NCBI RefSeq assembly: GCF_001424165.1 | Contig: NZ_LMOJ01000001.1 | Span: 275,194 to 339,193 of the forward strand | Direction: 5' to 3' | Length of the DNA: 64,000 nt | DNA from: Massilia sp. Leaf139 | Lineage (GTDB): Bacteria; Pseudomonadota; Gammaproteobacteria; Burkholderiales; Burkholderiaceae_D | Shown here: piece after piece, positions 46,278 to 54,283 of the stretch | Layout: each line of letters begins with the position of its first letter | Numbering within the stretch: the first letter of the stretch is position 1 | Notes under the pieces: generated by a model | What the model was told of the DNA's origin: nothing | Database searches by the model: none | Seen by the model: only the letters and a program-made list of their open reading frames with translations | Program-made: the position numbers and the translations under genes

Positions 46278-48485
46278 ATGCGCTTCCGTAACCGCCTGCT
46301 GATCCTGGTCGTCGCCATCCTCGTGCCCGTCTTCATCGGCGCGGCGCTGGCGGTGGCCTGGGTCTATGCCGAGCAACAGGACAAGCAGGAGCGCGTCATC
46401 GCCGAGACCGGCCATACGTTTGCGTTGTTGATCGACAACGAGATGCGGCACCACGAAGGCATCCTGCGCACGCTGGCGGCGTCGCCGGCCCTGGCCGAAG
46501 ACGATATGGACGAGTTCTACGCGCATGCTCGACGCGCCGCGGAAGGCATCGGTGCGGTGGCGATCCTGTACGACATGGCGGGCAAGACCGTGCTGAATAC
46601 GCGGCGTCCGCTCGGCAGCGTCATTCCGGGGCGCGATCCCTCGAACCTGCCGGCGCTGATCCAGCGCTTCGGCGCGGCCGATACCCTGGTCTCCGACATC
46701 TTCTACGCACCGCCGGTACGCCGTTACGACTTCATGATGCAGGTGCCGGTACGCATCGATGGCCAGGTGCGCTACCACCTGCTGCTCGGCCTGAGCACGG
46801 GCCTTATCCAGCAATTGCTGGCCCGGCAGCATTTCCCGGCAACCTGGATCACCACAGTGGTCGACCGCAACGGGCGCGTCGTCGCCCGTTCGCACGGCGG
46901 CGGCCGCTATGTCGGCACGCTGCTGCGCGAAGAGACGCGCCGGCGCATCGCCGCCACCCACGAAAGCATGGTCTTCGACAGCCGCACGCTCGACGGCATC
47001 CCGGTGCGCGCCATGGTCACCACCGTGCCGAAGACGGGCTGGAAGGTCTTGCTGAACATCCCCACCGCCGAGATCCGCCGCGTCCCGCTCGAAGCGGCGG
47101 CGCTGCTGGGCGGCATCATGACCGTGCTGCTGGTCGCGGCCCTGGCCGCGGGGCGCTGGTTCGCCGGACGGGCGACGGCGCCGATCGAATACCTGGGGCG
47201 CTGCGCCGACCGCCTCGGCAATGGCGAAGAGGTCGCCTACCATCCGCACGGGCTGGAAGAGATCGACAACGTGGCCCGCCGCATGACCGAGGCGAGCAAG
47301 CAGATCCGCCGCGCGCAGCACGAACTCGAACAGCGCGTGAGCGAGGCGATCCGCGCCACCGAACAGGCGCAGGGCGCGCTCCTGAAAAGCCAGCGCCTGG
47401 AGTCGCTCGGGCGCCTGACGGCCGGCATCGCGCACGAATTCAACAACCTGCTGCAAACCCTGACCACCGCGCTGCAGCTGGGTGCGATGCTGGCCAAGGA
47501 TCCGAAGTTGCAGAGCCTGATCGATACCTGCAAGCGCACCGTCGGCCGCGCCACCAAGCTCACCGGCCAGCTCGGCTCCTTCGGGCGCGTGCAGGAAGGG
47601 CGCCTGCTGACGGTCGACCCGAAACTGCAGCTGGAAAGCGCGCTGCAGCTGATCCGCGGCGGGGTGGGCGAGGCGGTCGCCATCGATACCGATTTCGCCC
47701 CCGAGCTGTGGCCGGTCACGGTCGAACCGCTGCAGTTCGACCTCGCCTTGCTGAACCTGGCGATCAATGCGCGCGACGCCATGGACGGCGGCGGGGTGCT
47801 GCGCATCTGCGCGCGCAACGTCTCGCTCGCCGCACCGCCTCAGGGCCTGGCGCCGGGCGACTACCTGCACCTGACGGTGTCGGACGCCGGCGCCGGCATG
47901 GCGCCCGAGGTCATGGCGCAGGCGCTCGATCCCTTCTTCACGACCAAGGCGCCGGGCGAGGGCACGGGGCTCGGCCTGCCGCAGGCCTATGCCTTCGCGG
48001 CCCAGGCGCACGGGCTGCTGACGCTCGACAGCGCGCCGGGGCGCGGCACCCGCGTCCATATCTACCTGCCGCGCGCCGACAGTCCGCCGGCGCCGAGCGT
48101 GGCGGAACAGCCGGCCACCCTCTGCCAGGCCGGCGGCAGCGTGCTCTTCGTCGAGGACGACCCGCTGGTGCGCGAGGCCGTGGCCGGCGGACTGCGCCAG
48201 GCCGGCTTCGCGGTACGCGTGGCCGAGAGCGGCGACCAGGCGCTCGCGCTGCTCGATGGCGGGCTGGCGATCGACATCGTGTTCTCCGACGTCGTCATGC
48301 CCGGCGACCTCAGCGGCATCGACCTGGCGCGCGCCATACGGCGGCGCTGGCCGGACTTGCCGGTGGTGCTGGCCACCGGCTACACCGAGCGCCGCGTCGC
48401 GCTGCCGGACGTGCCGATCCTGGCCAAGCCCTACGACATCGCCCAGGCGGTCAAGCTGCTGGACGGCCTGGTGGCGCACGACTAG
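46278..48485 (+). CDS. membrane-bound hybrid sensor kinase (Cache-HAMP-HisKA-HATPase-REC)
   Basis: 735 residues. Transmembrane helices at about 8-30 and 275-295 flank a periplasmic double-Cache-type sensor (about 35-270). A HAMP-like region (RATAPIEYLGRCADRLGNGE) and a coiled coil follow. The kinase core has H386 in TAGIAHEFNNLLQT and GEGTGLGLPQAYAF; the receiver has D671 in IVFSDVVMPG. It is the only clearly membrane-anchored hybrid kinase in the window, so it senses an extracytoplasmic ligand, probably a small organic acid or amino acid as for other Cache domains. Related in core to the kinases at 35957 and 40608. No cognate regulator adjacent. Confidence 0.91.
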   Translation: MRFRNRLLILVVAILVPVFIGAALAVAWVYAEQQDKQERVIAETGHTFALLIDNEMRHHEGILRTLAASPALAEDDMDEFYAHARRAAEGIGAVAILYDMAGKTVLNTRRPLGSVIPGRDPSNLPALIQRFGAADTLVSDIFYAPPVRRYDFMMQVPVRIDGQVRYHLLLGLSTGLIQQLLARQHFPATWITTVVDRNGRVVARSHGGGRYVGTLLREETRRRIAATHESMVFDSRTLDGIPVRAMVTTVPKTGWKVLLNIPTAEIRRVPLEAAALLGGIMTVLLVAALAAGRWFAGRATAPIEYLGRCADRLGNGEEVAYHPHGLEEIDNVARRMTEASKQIRRAQHELEQRVSEAIRATEQAQGALLKSQRLESLGRLTAGIAHEFNNLLQTLTTALQLGAMLAKDPKLQSLIDTCKRTVGRATKLTGQLGSFGRVQEGRLLTVDPKLQLESALQLIRGGVGEAVAIDTDFAPELWPVTVEPLQFDLALLNLAINARDAMDGGGVLRICARNVSLAAPPQGLAPGDYLHLTVSDAGAGMAPEVMAQALDPFFTTKAPGEGTGLGLPQAYAFAAQAHGLLTLDSAPGRGTRVHIYLPRADSPPAPSVAEQPATLCQAGGSVLFVEDDPLVREAVAGGLRQAGFAVRVAESGDQALALLDGGLAIDIVFSDVVMPGDLSGIDLARAIRRRWPDLPVVLATGYTERRVALPDVPILAKPYDIAQAVKLLDGLVAHD

Positions 48486-48584
48486 CCGGGTGGCCAATAG
48501 CTCGACGGCAAAGCGGCGCGCCCCGTCACCCGACTTGACTAGAATCGGCGGCGGGGCTGTTCCCGGACTTGTCAGGAGACGAAC

Positions 48585-49151
48585 ATGGTCAAGGTGGCGG
48601 TGATTGTCGGCAGTACCCGTCCAGGGCGCAAGGCGCTCGATGTGGCGCGCTGGGTGATGGAGACGGCCAGCAAACGAAGCGATGCGCAATTCGAACTGGT
48701 CGACATCCAGGATTTCAACTTGCCCCTGCTGGACGAGCCGGTACCGCCTTCGATGGGCCAGTACTCGCAGCCGCACACGATCGCCTGGGCCGAGAAAATC
48801 GCCGGCTACGACGGCTTCGTCTTCGTCACGCCCGAGTACAACCACGGCACCTCGGGCGCGCTGAAGAACGCCATCGACTTCCTCTACAAGGAATGGAACA
48901 ACAAGGCCGCCGGTTTCGTCGGCTATGGCAGCGCCGGCGGGGCCCGCGCCATCGAAAGCCTGCGCCTCGTGATGGGCGAACTGATGGTGGCCGACGTGCG
49001 CGCCCAGGTCATGCTCTCGCTGTTCACCGACTTCGAGAATTTCGCCACCTTCAAGCCGGCCGCGCACCACACCGGTTCCGTGAATGCCATGCTCGACCAG
49101 GTGGTGGCCTGGAGCAGGGCGCTGGCGCCGCTTCGCCAGAACCCGGGCTAG
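48585..49151 (+). CDS. NAD(P)H-dependent FMN reductase (flavodoxin-like)
   Basis: 188 residues. FMN-phosphate loop VGSTRPGRKALDVARW at the N-terminus, TPEYNHGTSGALKNAIDFLY (the family signature that packs on the isoalloxazine ring), and GYGSAGGARAIESLR. Members reduce quinones, azo dyes, chromate or free flavin. Start ATG 48585 lies in a leader with AGGAG at good distance. It ends 34 bp before the DTW gene and may share its transcript. Confidence 0.92.
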   Translation: MVKVAVIVGSTRPGRKALDVARWVMETASKRSDAQFELVDIQDFNLPLLDEPVPPSMGQYSQPHTIAWAEKIAGYDGFVFVTPEYNHGTSGALKNAIDFLYKEWNNKAAGFVGYGSAGGARAIESLRLVMGELMVADVRAQVMLSLFTDFENFATFKPAAHHTGSVNAMLDQVVAWSRALAPLRQNPG

Positions 49152-49185
49152 GCTACAATCGGCGCCTTTTGCGCCCCTTTCCACG

Positions 49186-49806
49186 ATGACCGATTCACCC
49201 GTCCGCCGCGCAACCTGCGCGGCCTGCCTGCGCGCGCAACGCACCTGCATCTGCGCCTGGGTGCGCCCGGTCGCGCTCGACGCCGGACTGCTCATCCTGC
49301 AGCATCCGCTGGAAGTGGCCAATGCCAAGAACAGCGCACGCCTGCTGCACCTGTGCGTGATCGGCAGCCGCCTGGAAGTGGGCGAGGCCTTCGATGCGGC
49401 GGCGCTGGACGCCATGCTCCACGCCGACGGCCGCACGCCGGTGCTGCTGTATCCGGAGACGCCAGGCGCGGCCGCCATGGCGCCCGCCTGCCTGCCGCCG
49501 CCCGCGCGGCTGCGCATCGTCCTGCTCGACGCCACCTGGCGCAAGAGCCGCAAGATGCTCCATCTGAACCCAGCGCTGCAAACGCTGCCGCGCCTGGCGC
49601 TGGTGGAAATGCCGGCATCGAACTACCGCATCCGCAAGGCCCACGCGCCCGATCAGCTGTCGAGCCTGGAGGCCGGCGCCCATGCGCTGGGGCAGGTGAC
49701 GGGCGACATGGTGGTGGTGGCGCCCTTGTTCGACGCGTTTGATCAATTCGTTGCGCAGCAGGCAGCTTTTGTGCCTGGAAGTGTTGTACGCACGCGCCAA
49801 ACTTGA
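49186..49806 (+). CDS. DTW-domain tRNA-uridine aminocarboxypropyltransferase
   Basis: 206 residues. The N-terminal cysteine cluster CAACLRAQRTCICAW and the name-giving motif in LLDATWRKSRKM are both present, with NYRIRKA and LSSLEAGAHAL in the C-terminal half. In E. coli TapT/TuaA-type DTW proteins use SAM to add an acp group to uridine in the tRNA variable loop (acp3U47). The ATG at 49186 is preceded by a TACAAT hexamer at 49154, so it may have its own promoter. Followed by an SOS-type operator and a radical SAM gene. Confidence 0.9.
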   Translation: MTDSPVRRATCAACLRAQRTCICAWVRPVALDAGLLILQHPLEVANAKNSARLLHLCVIGSRLEVGEAFDAAALDAMLHADGRTPVLLYPETPGAAAMAPACLPPPARLRIVLLDATWRKSRKMLHLNPALQTLPRLALVEMPASNYRIRKAHAPDQLSSLEAGAHALGQVTGDMVVVAPLFDAFDQFVAQQAAFVPGSVVRTRQT

Positions 49807-49832
49807 GTTCCTCAAAAGAGCGGCGTACTATA

Positions 49833-49848
49833 CTGTATAAATATACAG
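49833..49848 (+). promoter_or_regulatory. LexA-type SOS box ahead of the radical SAM gene
   Basis: CTGTATAAATATACAG, a perfect CTGT-N8-ACAG with AT-only core, extended to 9-bp arms TACTGTATA / TATACAGTA. It overlaps -10-like hexamers and lies 15 bp before the ATG at 49863, ideal for repression. It is the only such site I noticed in the window. Confidence 0.85.
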
Positions 49849-49862
49849 TACAAGGTATCCTC

Positions 49863-51041
49863 ATGGAACTGCGCGAACGAAGCATCGATCGGGAATACAG
49901 TGCCGAACAGCCTGTGTTGGTACCGCGTCCCCACGCGGCGCGCAAGGGGCGCGGCGCCGTGTCGAACCTGCAAGGGCGTTACGAAGTGAACGGCCGCGAG
50001 GAATTCGACGACGGCTGGGAGGCTGGCATCGCGCTCGGCGACGCTGCGCCTTTCAAAACCCAGGTGACGGACGAGATGGCGAAAAGCATCCTCTCGCGCA
50101 ACGCCTCGCCCGACATTCCCTTCAAGGTCTCGCTCAATCCCTACCGCGGCTGCGAGCACGGTTGCATCTACTGCTTCGCTCGGCCGACGCACAGCTACCT
50201 CGGCCTGTCGCCCGGGCTGGACTTCGAAACCCGGCTGTTCGCCAAGGTGAACGCGGCCGAGCTGCTGCGGCGCGAGCTGGCCCATCCCGGCTACAAGCCC
50301 GAGCACATCGCCATCGGGGTCAACACCGACGCCTATCAGCCCTGCGAGCGCGAGTACCGCCTGACGCGCCAGGTGCTCGAGGTGCTCAGCGAATGCCAGC
50401 ATCCGGTCGGCATGATCACCAAGTCCTCGCTGATCGAGCGCGACATCGACCTGCTGGCGCCCATGGCCGCCAAGGGCCAGGCCATCGCCGCCATTACCCT
50501 GACCACGCTCGACTCGGAAATCTCGCGCACGCTGGAACCGCGCGCGGCCGCGCCGGCGCGGCGCCTGCGCACCATCCGCACCCTGACCGAGGCCGGCATC
50601 CCGGTCAGCGTCAGCGTGGCGCCGGTCATCCCGTTCGTAACGGAACCTGAAATCGAACGCATCCTGGAAGCGGCGCGCGACGCCGGCGCCGTGAGCGCGC
50701 ACTACACCGTGCTGCGCCTGCCTTTCGAGGTGAATCCGCTGTTTCAGGAGTGGCTGGAAACCCATTTCCCCGAACGGGCCCAGCGCGTCATGAACCGCGT
50801 GCGTGACATGCGCGGCGGCAAGGACTACGACAGCGAATGGGGCAAGCGCATGCAGGGCGAAGGCGTCTGGGCCGACCTGATCCGCCAGCGCTTCACCAAG
50901 ACCGTCGAGCGGCTGGGGCTGGGCAAGCTGGGCAGCCGCTTCGAGCGGCTCGACACCAGCCGGTTCCGGCGTCCGCTGGTGGTGCCGGCGGCGGTGGGCA
51001 AGGCGGGAACGAAGGGGGCGGGGCAGATGGCCCTGTTCTGA
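49863..51041 (+). CDS. PA0069-family radical SAM protein (spore-photolyase-like), SOS-controlled
   Basis: 392 residues. 4Fe-4S motif CEHGCIYCFARPTHSYLGL, then a SplB-like TIM-barrel (NTDAYQPCEREYRLTRQVLE, GMITKSSLIERDIDLL) and a basic C-terminus. The family is annotated only as PA0069/Rv2578c-type radical SAM; resemblance to spore photoproduct lyase suggests a nucleic-acid repair or modification role. The start ATG has AAGG seven bases upstream. The perfect LexA-type operator in the leader supports a DNA-damage function. From memory, PA0069 itself is listed in the Pseudomonas LexA regulon; I cannot verify that here. Confidence 0.92.
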   Translation: MELRERSIDREYSAEQPVLVPRPHAARKGRGAVSNLQGRYEVNGREEFDDGWEAGIALGDAAPFKTQVTDEMAKSILSRNASPDIPFKVSLNPYRGCEHGCIYCFARPTHSYLGLSPGLDFETRLFAKVNAAELLRRELAHPGYKPEHIAIGVNTDAYQPCEREYRLTRQVLEVLSECQHPVGMITKSSLIERDIDLLAPMAAKGQAIAAITLTTLDSEISRTLEPRAAAPARRLRTIRTLTEAGIPVSVSVAPVIPFVTEPEIERILEAARDAGAVSAHYTVLRLPFEVNPLFQEWLETHFPERAQRVMNRVRDMRGGKDYDSEWGKRMQGEGVWADLIRQRFTKTVERLGLGKLGSRFERLDTSRFRRPLVVPAAVGKAGTKGAGQMALF

Positions 51042-51068
51042 ATCTCGCCGCGTGCGCTGGAGCGAGGC

Positions 51069-53510
51069 TCAGTCCAGCACTAGCAGATCGAGAAACGCCA
51101 TCACATGCGCTGGGGCGACCGGCTTGGTGAAATGCCTGTCGAATCCGGCTTCTTGCGAGCGCTGCTGGTCTTCACTCGTTCCCCATCCGGATACGGCGGC
51201 CAGGATGCAGCCGTCCAGGGCGGGATTGTCCCTGATCCGGCGCGCCACGTCGTAGCCGGTGAGTCCGGGCATGCCGATATCGAGGAAGGCCGCATGCGGG
51301 CGGAATTGTTCCGCGAGCGCGAGCGCTGTCTGTCCATCGTGCGCGACGCGCAGTTCGTGACCGGACATGCTCAGCAGCGAGGACAGGGTCAGCGCCGCAT
51401 CGGCGTTGTCGTCCGCAACGAGGATGCGCAAGCGCTTGCCCGCCGGGGTGATGGAGCCGGGACTGGCGACCGCGGCCCGAGGGGACGGATTGGCGAGATC
51501 CAGGGGCAGGCGCACGACGAAGCTGCTGCCCTTGCCGACGCCGTCGCTCAGGGCTTCCACCTTGCCTTCGTGCAGGCCGACGAGCTGGCGCACCAGCGAC
51601 AGGCCGATCCCCAGACCGCCCTGGGAATGCTGCATGTTGCGTCCGACCTGGCTGAACATGTCGAAGACCGAGTCGAGCGCATCGGCCGGAATGCCGATGC
51701 CGCTGTCGGTCACGGAAATACGGGCTTGGTCGCCTTCGCGCGCCATCGTCAATGTGATGCGGCCGCCTTGCGGCGTGTACTTGGCCGCATTCGTGAGCAG
51801 GTTGCCGATGACCTGGGCGATACGTGCCGGGTCGGCCAGCACGGGCAGGGACGCATCGTCCAGCCTGAGCGTCAGTTCATGCTGCCCTTTTTCGATCAGG
51901 GGCAGGCTGGTTTCCACCGCGTTCGACACGATGGACTTTAAATCGACCGCTTCCTTCCTGATCTCGACCTTGCCGTTGGTGACGCGCGCAATGTCGAGCA
52001 GATCGTCGATCAGATGCGACAACTGCTTCACCTGGCGTTCGATCATTCCGCGCACGTTCATGACGGTGTCGGTATGGCCGGAGCGCAGGCGGATGATTTC
52101 CAGGCCGGTCAGGATCGGCGCCAGCGGGTTGCGCAGTTCATGGGCGAGCACTGCCAGGAACTCGCTCAGGTTCTTGTTGGAGCGGGCGACTTCGTCGAAC
52201 AGGGCGCGCTGCTTCGTTTCGGCCAGGCGCAGCGCCGCTTCGGTGCGCTTGAAGGCATCGATGTTCATCACCACCGTGACCTGGCCGGCGGGCGTGCCGT
52301 CGCTGTCGTGCAGCGGCACCGCCGCCACCTGCGTCCAGAGGTCGCTGCCGTCGTCGCGCTGGTAGAGCGCTTCCATGCCCGGCACGACCCGCTCGCCGCG
52401 CAAGGCGCGCGCTCCGGCGAAGTCGCTCAGTGCGACGCGGCTGCCGTCGGTGTGGAAGGACTGCCAGCGCACCTGCCGTGCCTCGTCCAGCGAGGGCAGG
52501 ACATTGGTGGGCAGGTATTGATGCATTTCGTGGTTGGACAGGATAACCTTGCCCGTGCGGTCGACCACGGCCACGCCCACCGGCAAGGCTTCGAAGACCG
52601 CGGACAGCATGATGCGCGTCTGGTCGAGTGCCTGTTCGGCCTGCTTGCGGTCGCTGATGTCGAGGACGTTCCCGACAAAGCCCAGGAACTGTCCGGTGGC
52701 GCCATGACGGGGGCGGCCGGCATCGATGACCCAGCGGTAGCAGCCATCGGCATGCAGGAGCCGGTGTTCAAGGCTGAACGCGCTTTTCCGATCGTTTGCC
52801 TCGAGAAAAGCCTGACGCGCAGCCTCCCGGTCGTCGGGATGGATCGCCGCGATCCAGCCAAAGCCCAGGCCTTCGCTGTCGTCCTGGCCGGTGAACTCAT
52901 GCCAGCCGCGCGACAGGAAGGAGCAGCTGCCATCCGCCTCCGTTACCCAGAGCATGGCCGGCGCCGCATTGGCCACTTCCATGAAGCGCAGGTCGCTACG
53001 TTCCAGCGCCTGTTTCGCGAAATGACGCTGCAGCACCGTGGTCGCCTGGTTGGCGCCGACGGTCAGCAGCAGGTGCTCGTTTTGGGTCGGGAAATCCGGC
53101 CGGCGCGACCCGGCGACCAGCGTGCCCAGCTCGCTGCCGATGCCGAACGGTACCAGGCTGACGCGCAGTGCCTCGCCACTGAGCGGATGCGCCAGGGTTG
53201 CCGCTTCCCCGAGCCCGGCTGCTGTCGCAGCGGCATCGCGCACCCTCCGCGCCAGGGGCAGGAACAGCGCCTCGCTGCCCGAAGGCGTGCTGCGCAGGGC
53301 GGCGAGCACGCTGCCGTCGGCTGCGCCATGGATTTCGATCGCGGCGAAATCGAGCGCCAGCGTTTTCGACAGCACGGCGGCGAGGCTGGCGATGATGTCT
53401 TGCGCGGGGAGATCCGCCCAGCCGGCCGACAGCGCCGTCAGCGCGACGAGGTCGCGTGTGGTCTGGCGCAAGTTCTCGAGCTCGGCAGTGCTTGTCCCGG
53501 TTTCCGCCAT
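51069..53510 (-). CDS. hybrid sensor histidine kinase (GAF-PAS-PAS-HisKA-HATPase-REC)
   Basis: 813 residues, no membrane helix. An N-terminal GAF-like domain (about 20-165) is followed by a PAS (about 175-295) ending FVGNVLDISDRKQAEQAL and a second PAS (about 305-425). The phosphoacceptor is H457 in LAHELRNPLAPILTG, with HATPase_c (DSGIGIPADAL, GGLGIGLSLVRQL). The receiver has D744 in AAFLDIGMPGLTGYD. The core and receiver match those at 502 and 20997. It starts 4 bp after the stop of a MEDS-domain gene, so the two are almost certainly one operon, with MEDS as likely sensory partner. Confidence 0.93.
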   Translation of the reverse strand: MAETGTSTAELENLRQTTRDLVALTALSAGWADLPAQDIIASLAAVLSKTLALDFAAIEIHGAADGSVLAALRSTPSGSEALFLPLARRVRDAAATAAGLGEAATLAHPLSGEALRVSLVPFGIGSELGTLVAGSRRPDFPTQNEHLLLTVGANQATTVLQRHFAKQALERSDLRFMEVANAAPAMLWVTEADGSCSFLSRGWHEFTGQDDSEGLGFGWIAAIHPDDREAARQAFLEANDRKSAFSLEHRLLHADGCYRWVIDAGRPRHGATGQFLGFVGNVLDISDRKQAEQALDQTRIMLSAVFEALPVGVAVVDRTGKVILSNHEMHQYLPTNVLPSLDEARQVRWQSFHTDGSRVALSDFAGARALRGERVVPGMEALYQRDDGSDLWTQVAAVPLHDSDGTPAGQVTVVMNIDAFKRTEAALRLAETKQRALFDEVARSNKNLSEFLAVLAHELRNPLAPILTGLEIIRLRSGHTDTVMNVRGMIERQVKQLSHLIDDLLDIARVTNGKVEIRKEAVDLKSIVSNAVETSLPLIEKGQHELTLRLDDASLPVLADPARIAQVIGNLLTNAAKYTPQGGRITLTMAREGDQARISVTDSGIGIPADALDSVFDMFSQVGRNMQHSQGGLGIGLSLVRQLVGLHEGKVEALSDGVGKGSSFVVRLPLDLANPSPRAAVASPGSITPAGKRLRILVADDNADAALTLSSLLSMSGHELRVAHDGQTALALAEQFRPHAAFLDIGMPGLTGYDVARRIRDNPALDGCILAAVSGWGTSEDQQRSQEAGFDRHFTKPVAPAHVMAFLDLLVLD

Positions 53511-53514
53511 GGCC

Positions 53515-53877
53515 TTATACCGCCACCGTCACGGCGCCAACGCCCGCCTGGCGCACCCGCAGCGCCTGCAGCAGTTGCGGCGGTTGCGGCGCCGCGACGT
53601 GGAACGGATGGTTCCGCAGGATGCCGCCGACGATGCGCTCGCCGGGCGCCTGCGCCGTGGCGGCGTCGATGCCGTCCTGCTCCAGGCCAGTCAGGTGCGC
53701 CAGCTGCGGCGCCGGATCGGCGACGTGGAAAGCCCGTACTCCACGTTCGAACGCCTCCTTGTCGAAAGGCATGCGTACGCGATAGGCTTCTTCTTCCAGG
53801 TGGAAGAAGGCGCAGGCGCGGCAGGAGCGCGAGAGCGTGGCGCCGGCCGGGTTCACGGCCTGTTCGACGATCGACAT
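53515..53877 (-). CDS. MEDS-domain sensory protein, short form
   Basis: 120 residues. Weak but recognisable MEDS (DcmR-type sensory) pattern: CRACAFFHLEEEAYRVRMPF, then FERGVRAFHVADP, LAHLTGLEQDGID and a C-terminal leucine-rich helix. MEDS domains are found in proteins sensing hydrocarbon derivatives and are often fused to kinases or regulators. Here the domain is free-standing and directly upstream of the GAF-PAS kinase, suggesting a split sensor. The start is ATG 53877; a TTG ten codons upstream is less likely. The remote similarity makes the family assignment moderate. Confidence 0.65.
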   Translation of the reverse strand: MSIVEQAVNPAGATLSRSCRACAFFHLEEEAYRVRMPFDKEAFERGVRAFHVADPAPQLAHLTGLEQDGIDAATAQAPGERIVGGILRNHPFHVAAPQPPQLLQALRVRQAGVGAVTVAV

Positions 53878-53968
53878 GGGTCTTGGTAAGGATAAAAAGG
53901 GCAGCAAACTGTCAACGGGGAATCGGTGGGTGCCAGCCTAGCACAACTGGCCTGCCATCCCCAATGCG

Positions 53969-54217
53969 TCATTGGCCGACGCAAATGATCTTGGTCGCGT
54001 ATTCCTTGGCATTGCTTTTCTTGCTCGCCGCCCAGTCGATGACTTCCTGGGCCTCGGCCACTGTCATGACCGTGGCTTTTTCCTTGTTCTTGATAAAGGA
54101 GACGCCTTCGAACTTGCCCTCCTTGCTGCGCATGACGCGGGCAAACACGGGCGGTTTCGATTCGCCGTCGGCGATCTTGTTTTGCTGGACGAGGTAACGC
54201 TGATCGTTGATATCCAT
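53969..54217 (-). CDS. small conserved-looking hypothetical protein
   Basis: 82 residues, soluble, Lys-rich. Mixed alpha/beta with a central FARVMRSKEGKFEGVSFIKN and a C-terminal helix AEAQEVIDWAASKKSN. I do not recognise a family. It lies 66 bp downstream of the STAND gene on the same strand and could be the last gene of that operon, or an independent core gene. A short hairpin (GCGCAT / ATGCGC, 54244-54264) without a T-run lies between them. No clear Shine-Dalgarno sequence. Confidence 0.6.
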   Translation of the reverse strand: MDINDQRYLVQQNKIADGESKPPVFARVMRSKEGKFEGVSFIKNKEKATVMTVAEAQEVIDWAASKKSNAKEYATKIICVGQ

Positions 54218-54283
54218 GAGGTACGGGTGAAAGTGGGAGCAGGGCGCATTCTACCGGGATGCGCGCTGCGGCGGAACGGGAGA

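Noticed and set aside
46167..49553. 1128-codon open frame antisense to the Cache kinase, flavin reductase and DTW genes
   Set aside because: Spans three well-supported genes on the other strand and has low-complexity Arg/Gln/His composition; a GC-bias artefact.
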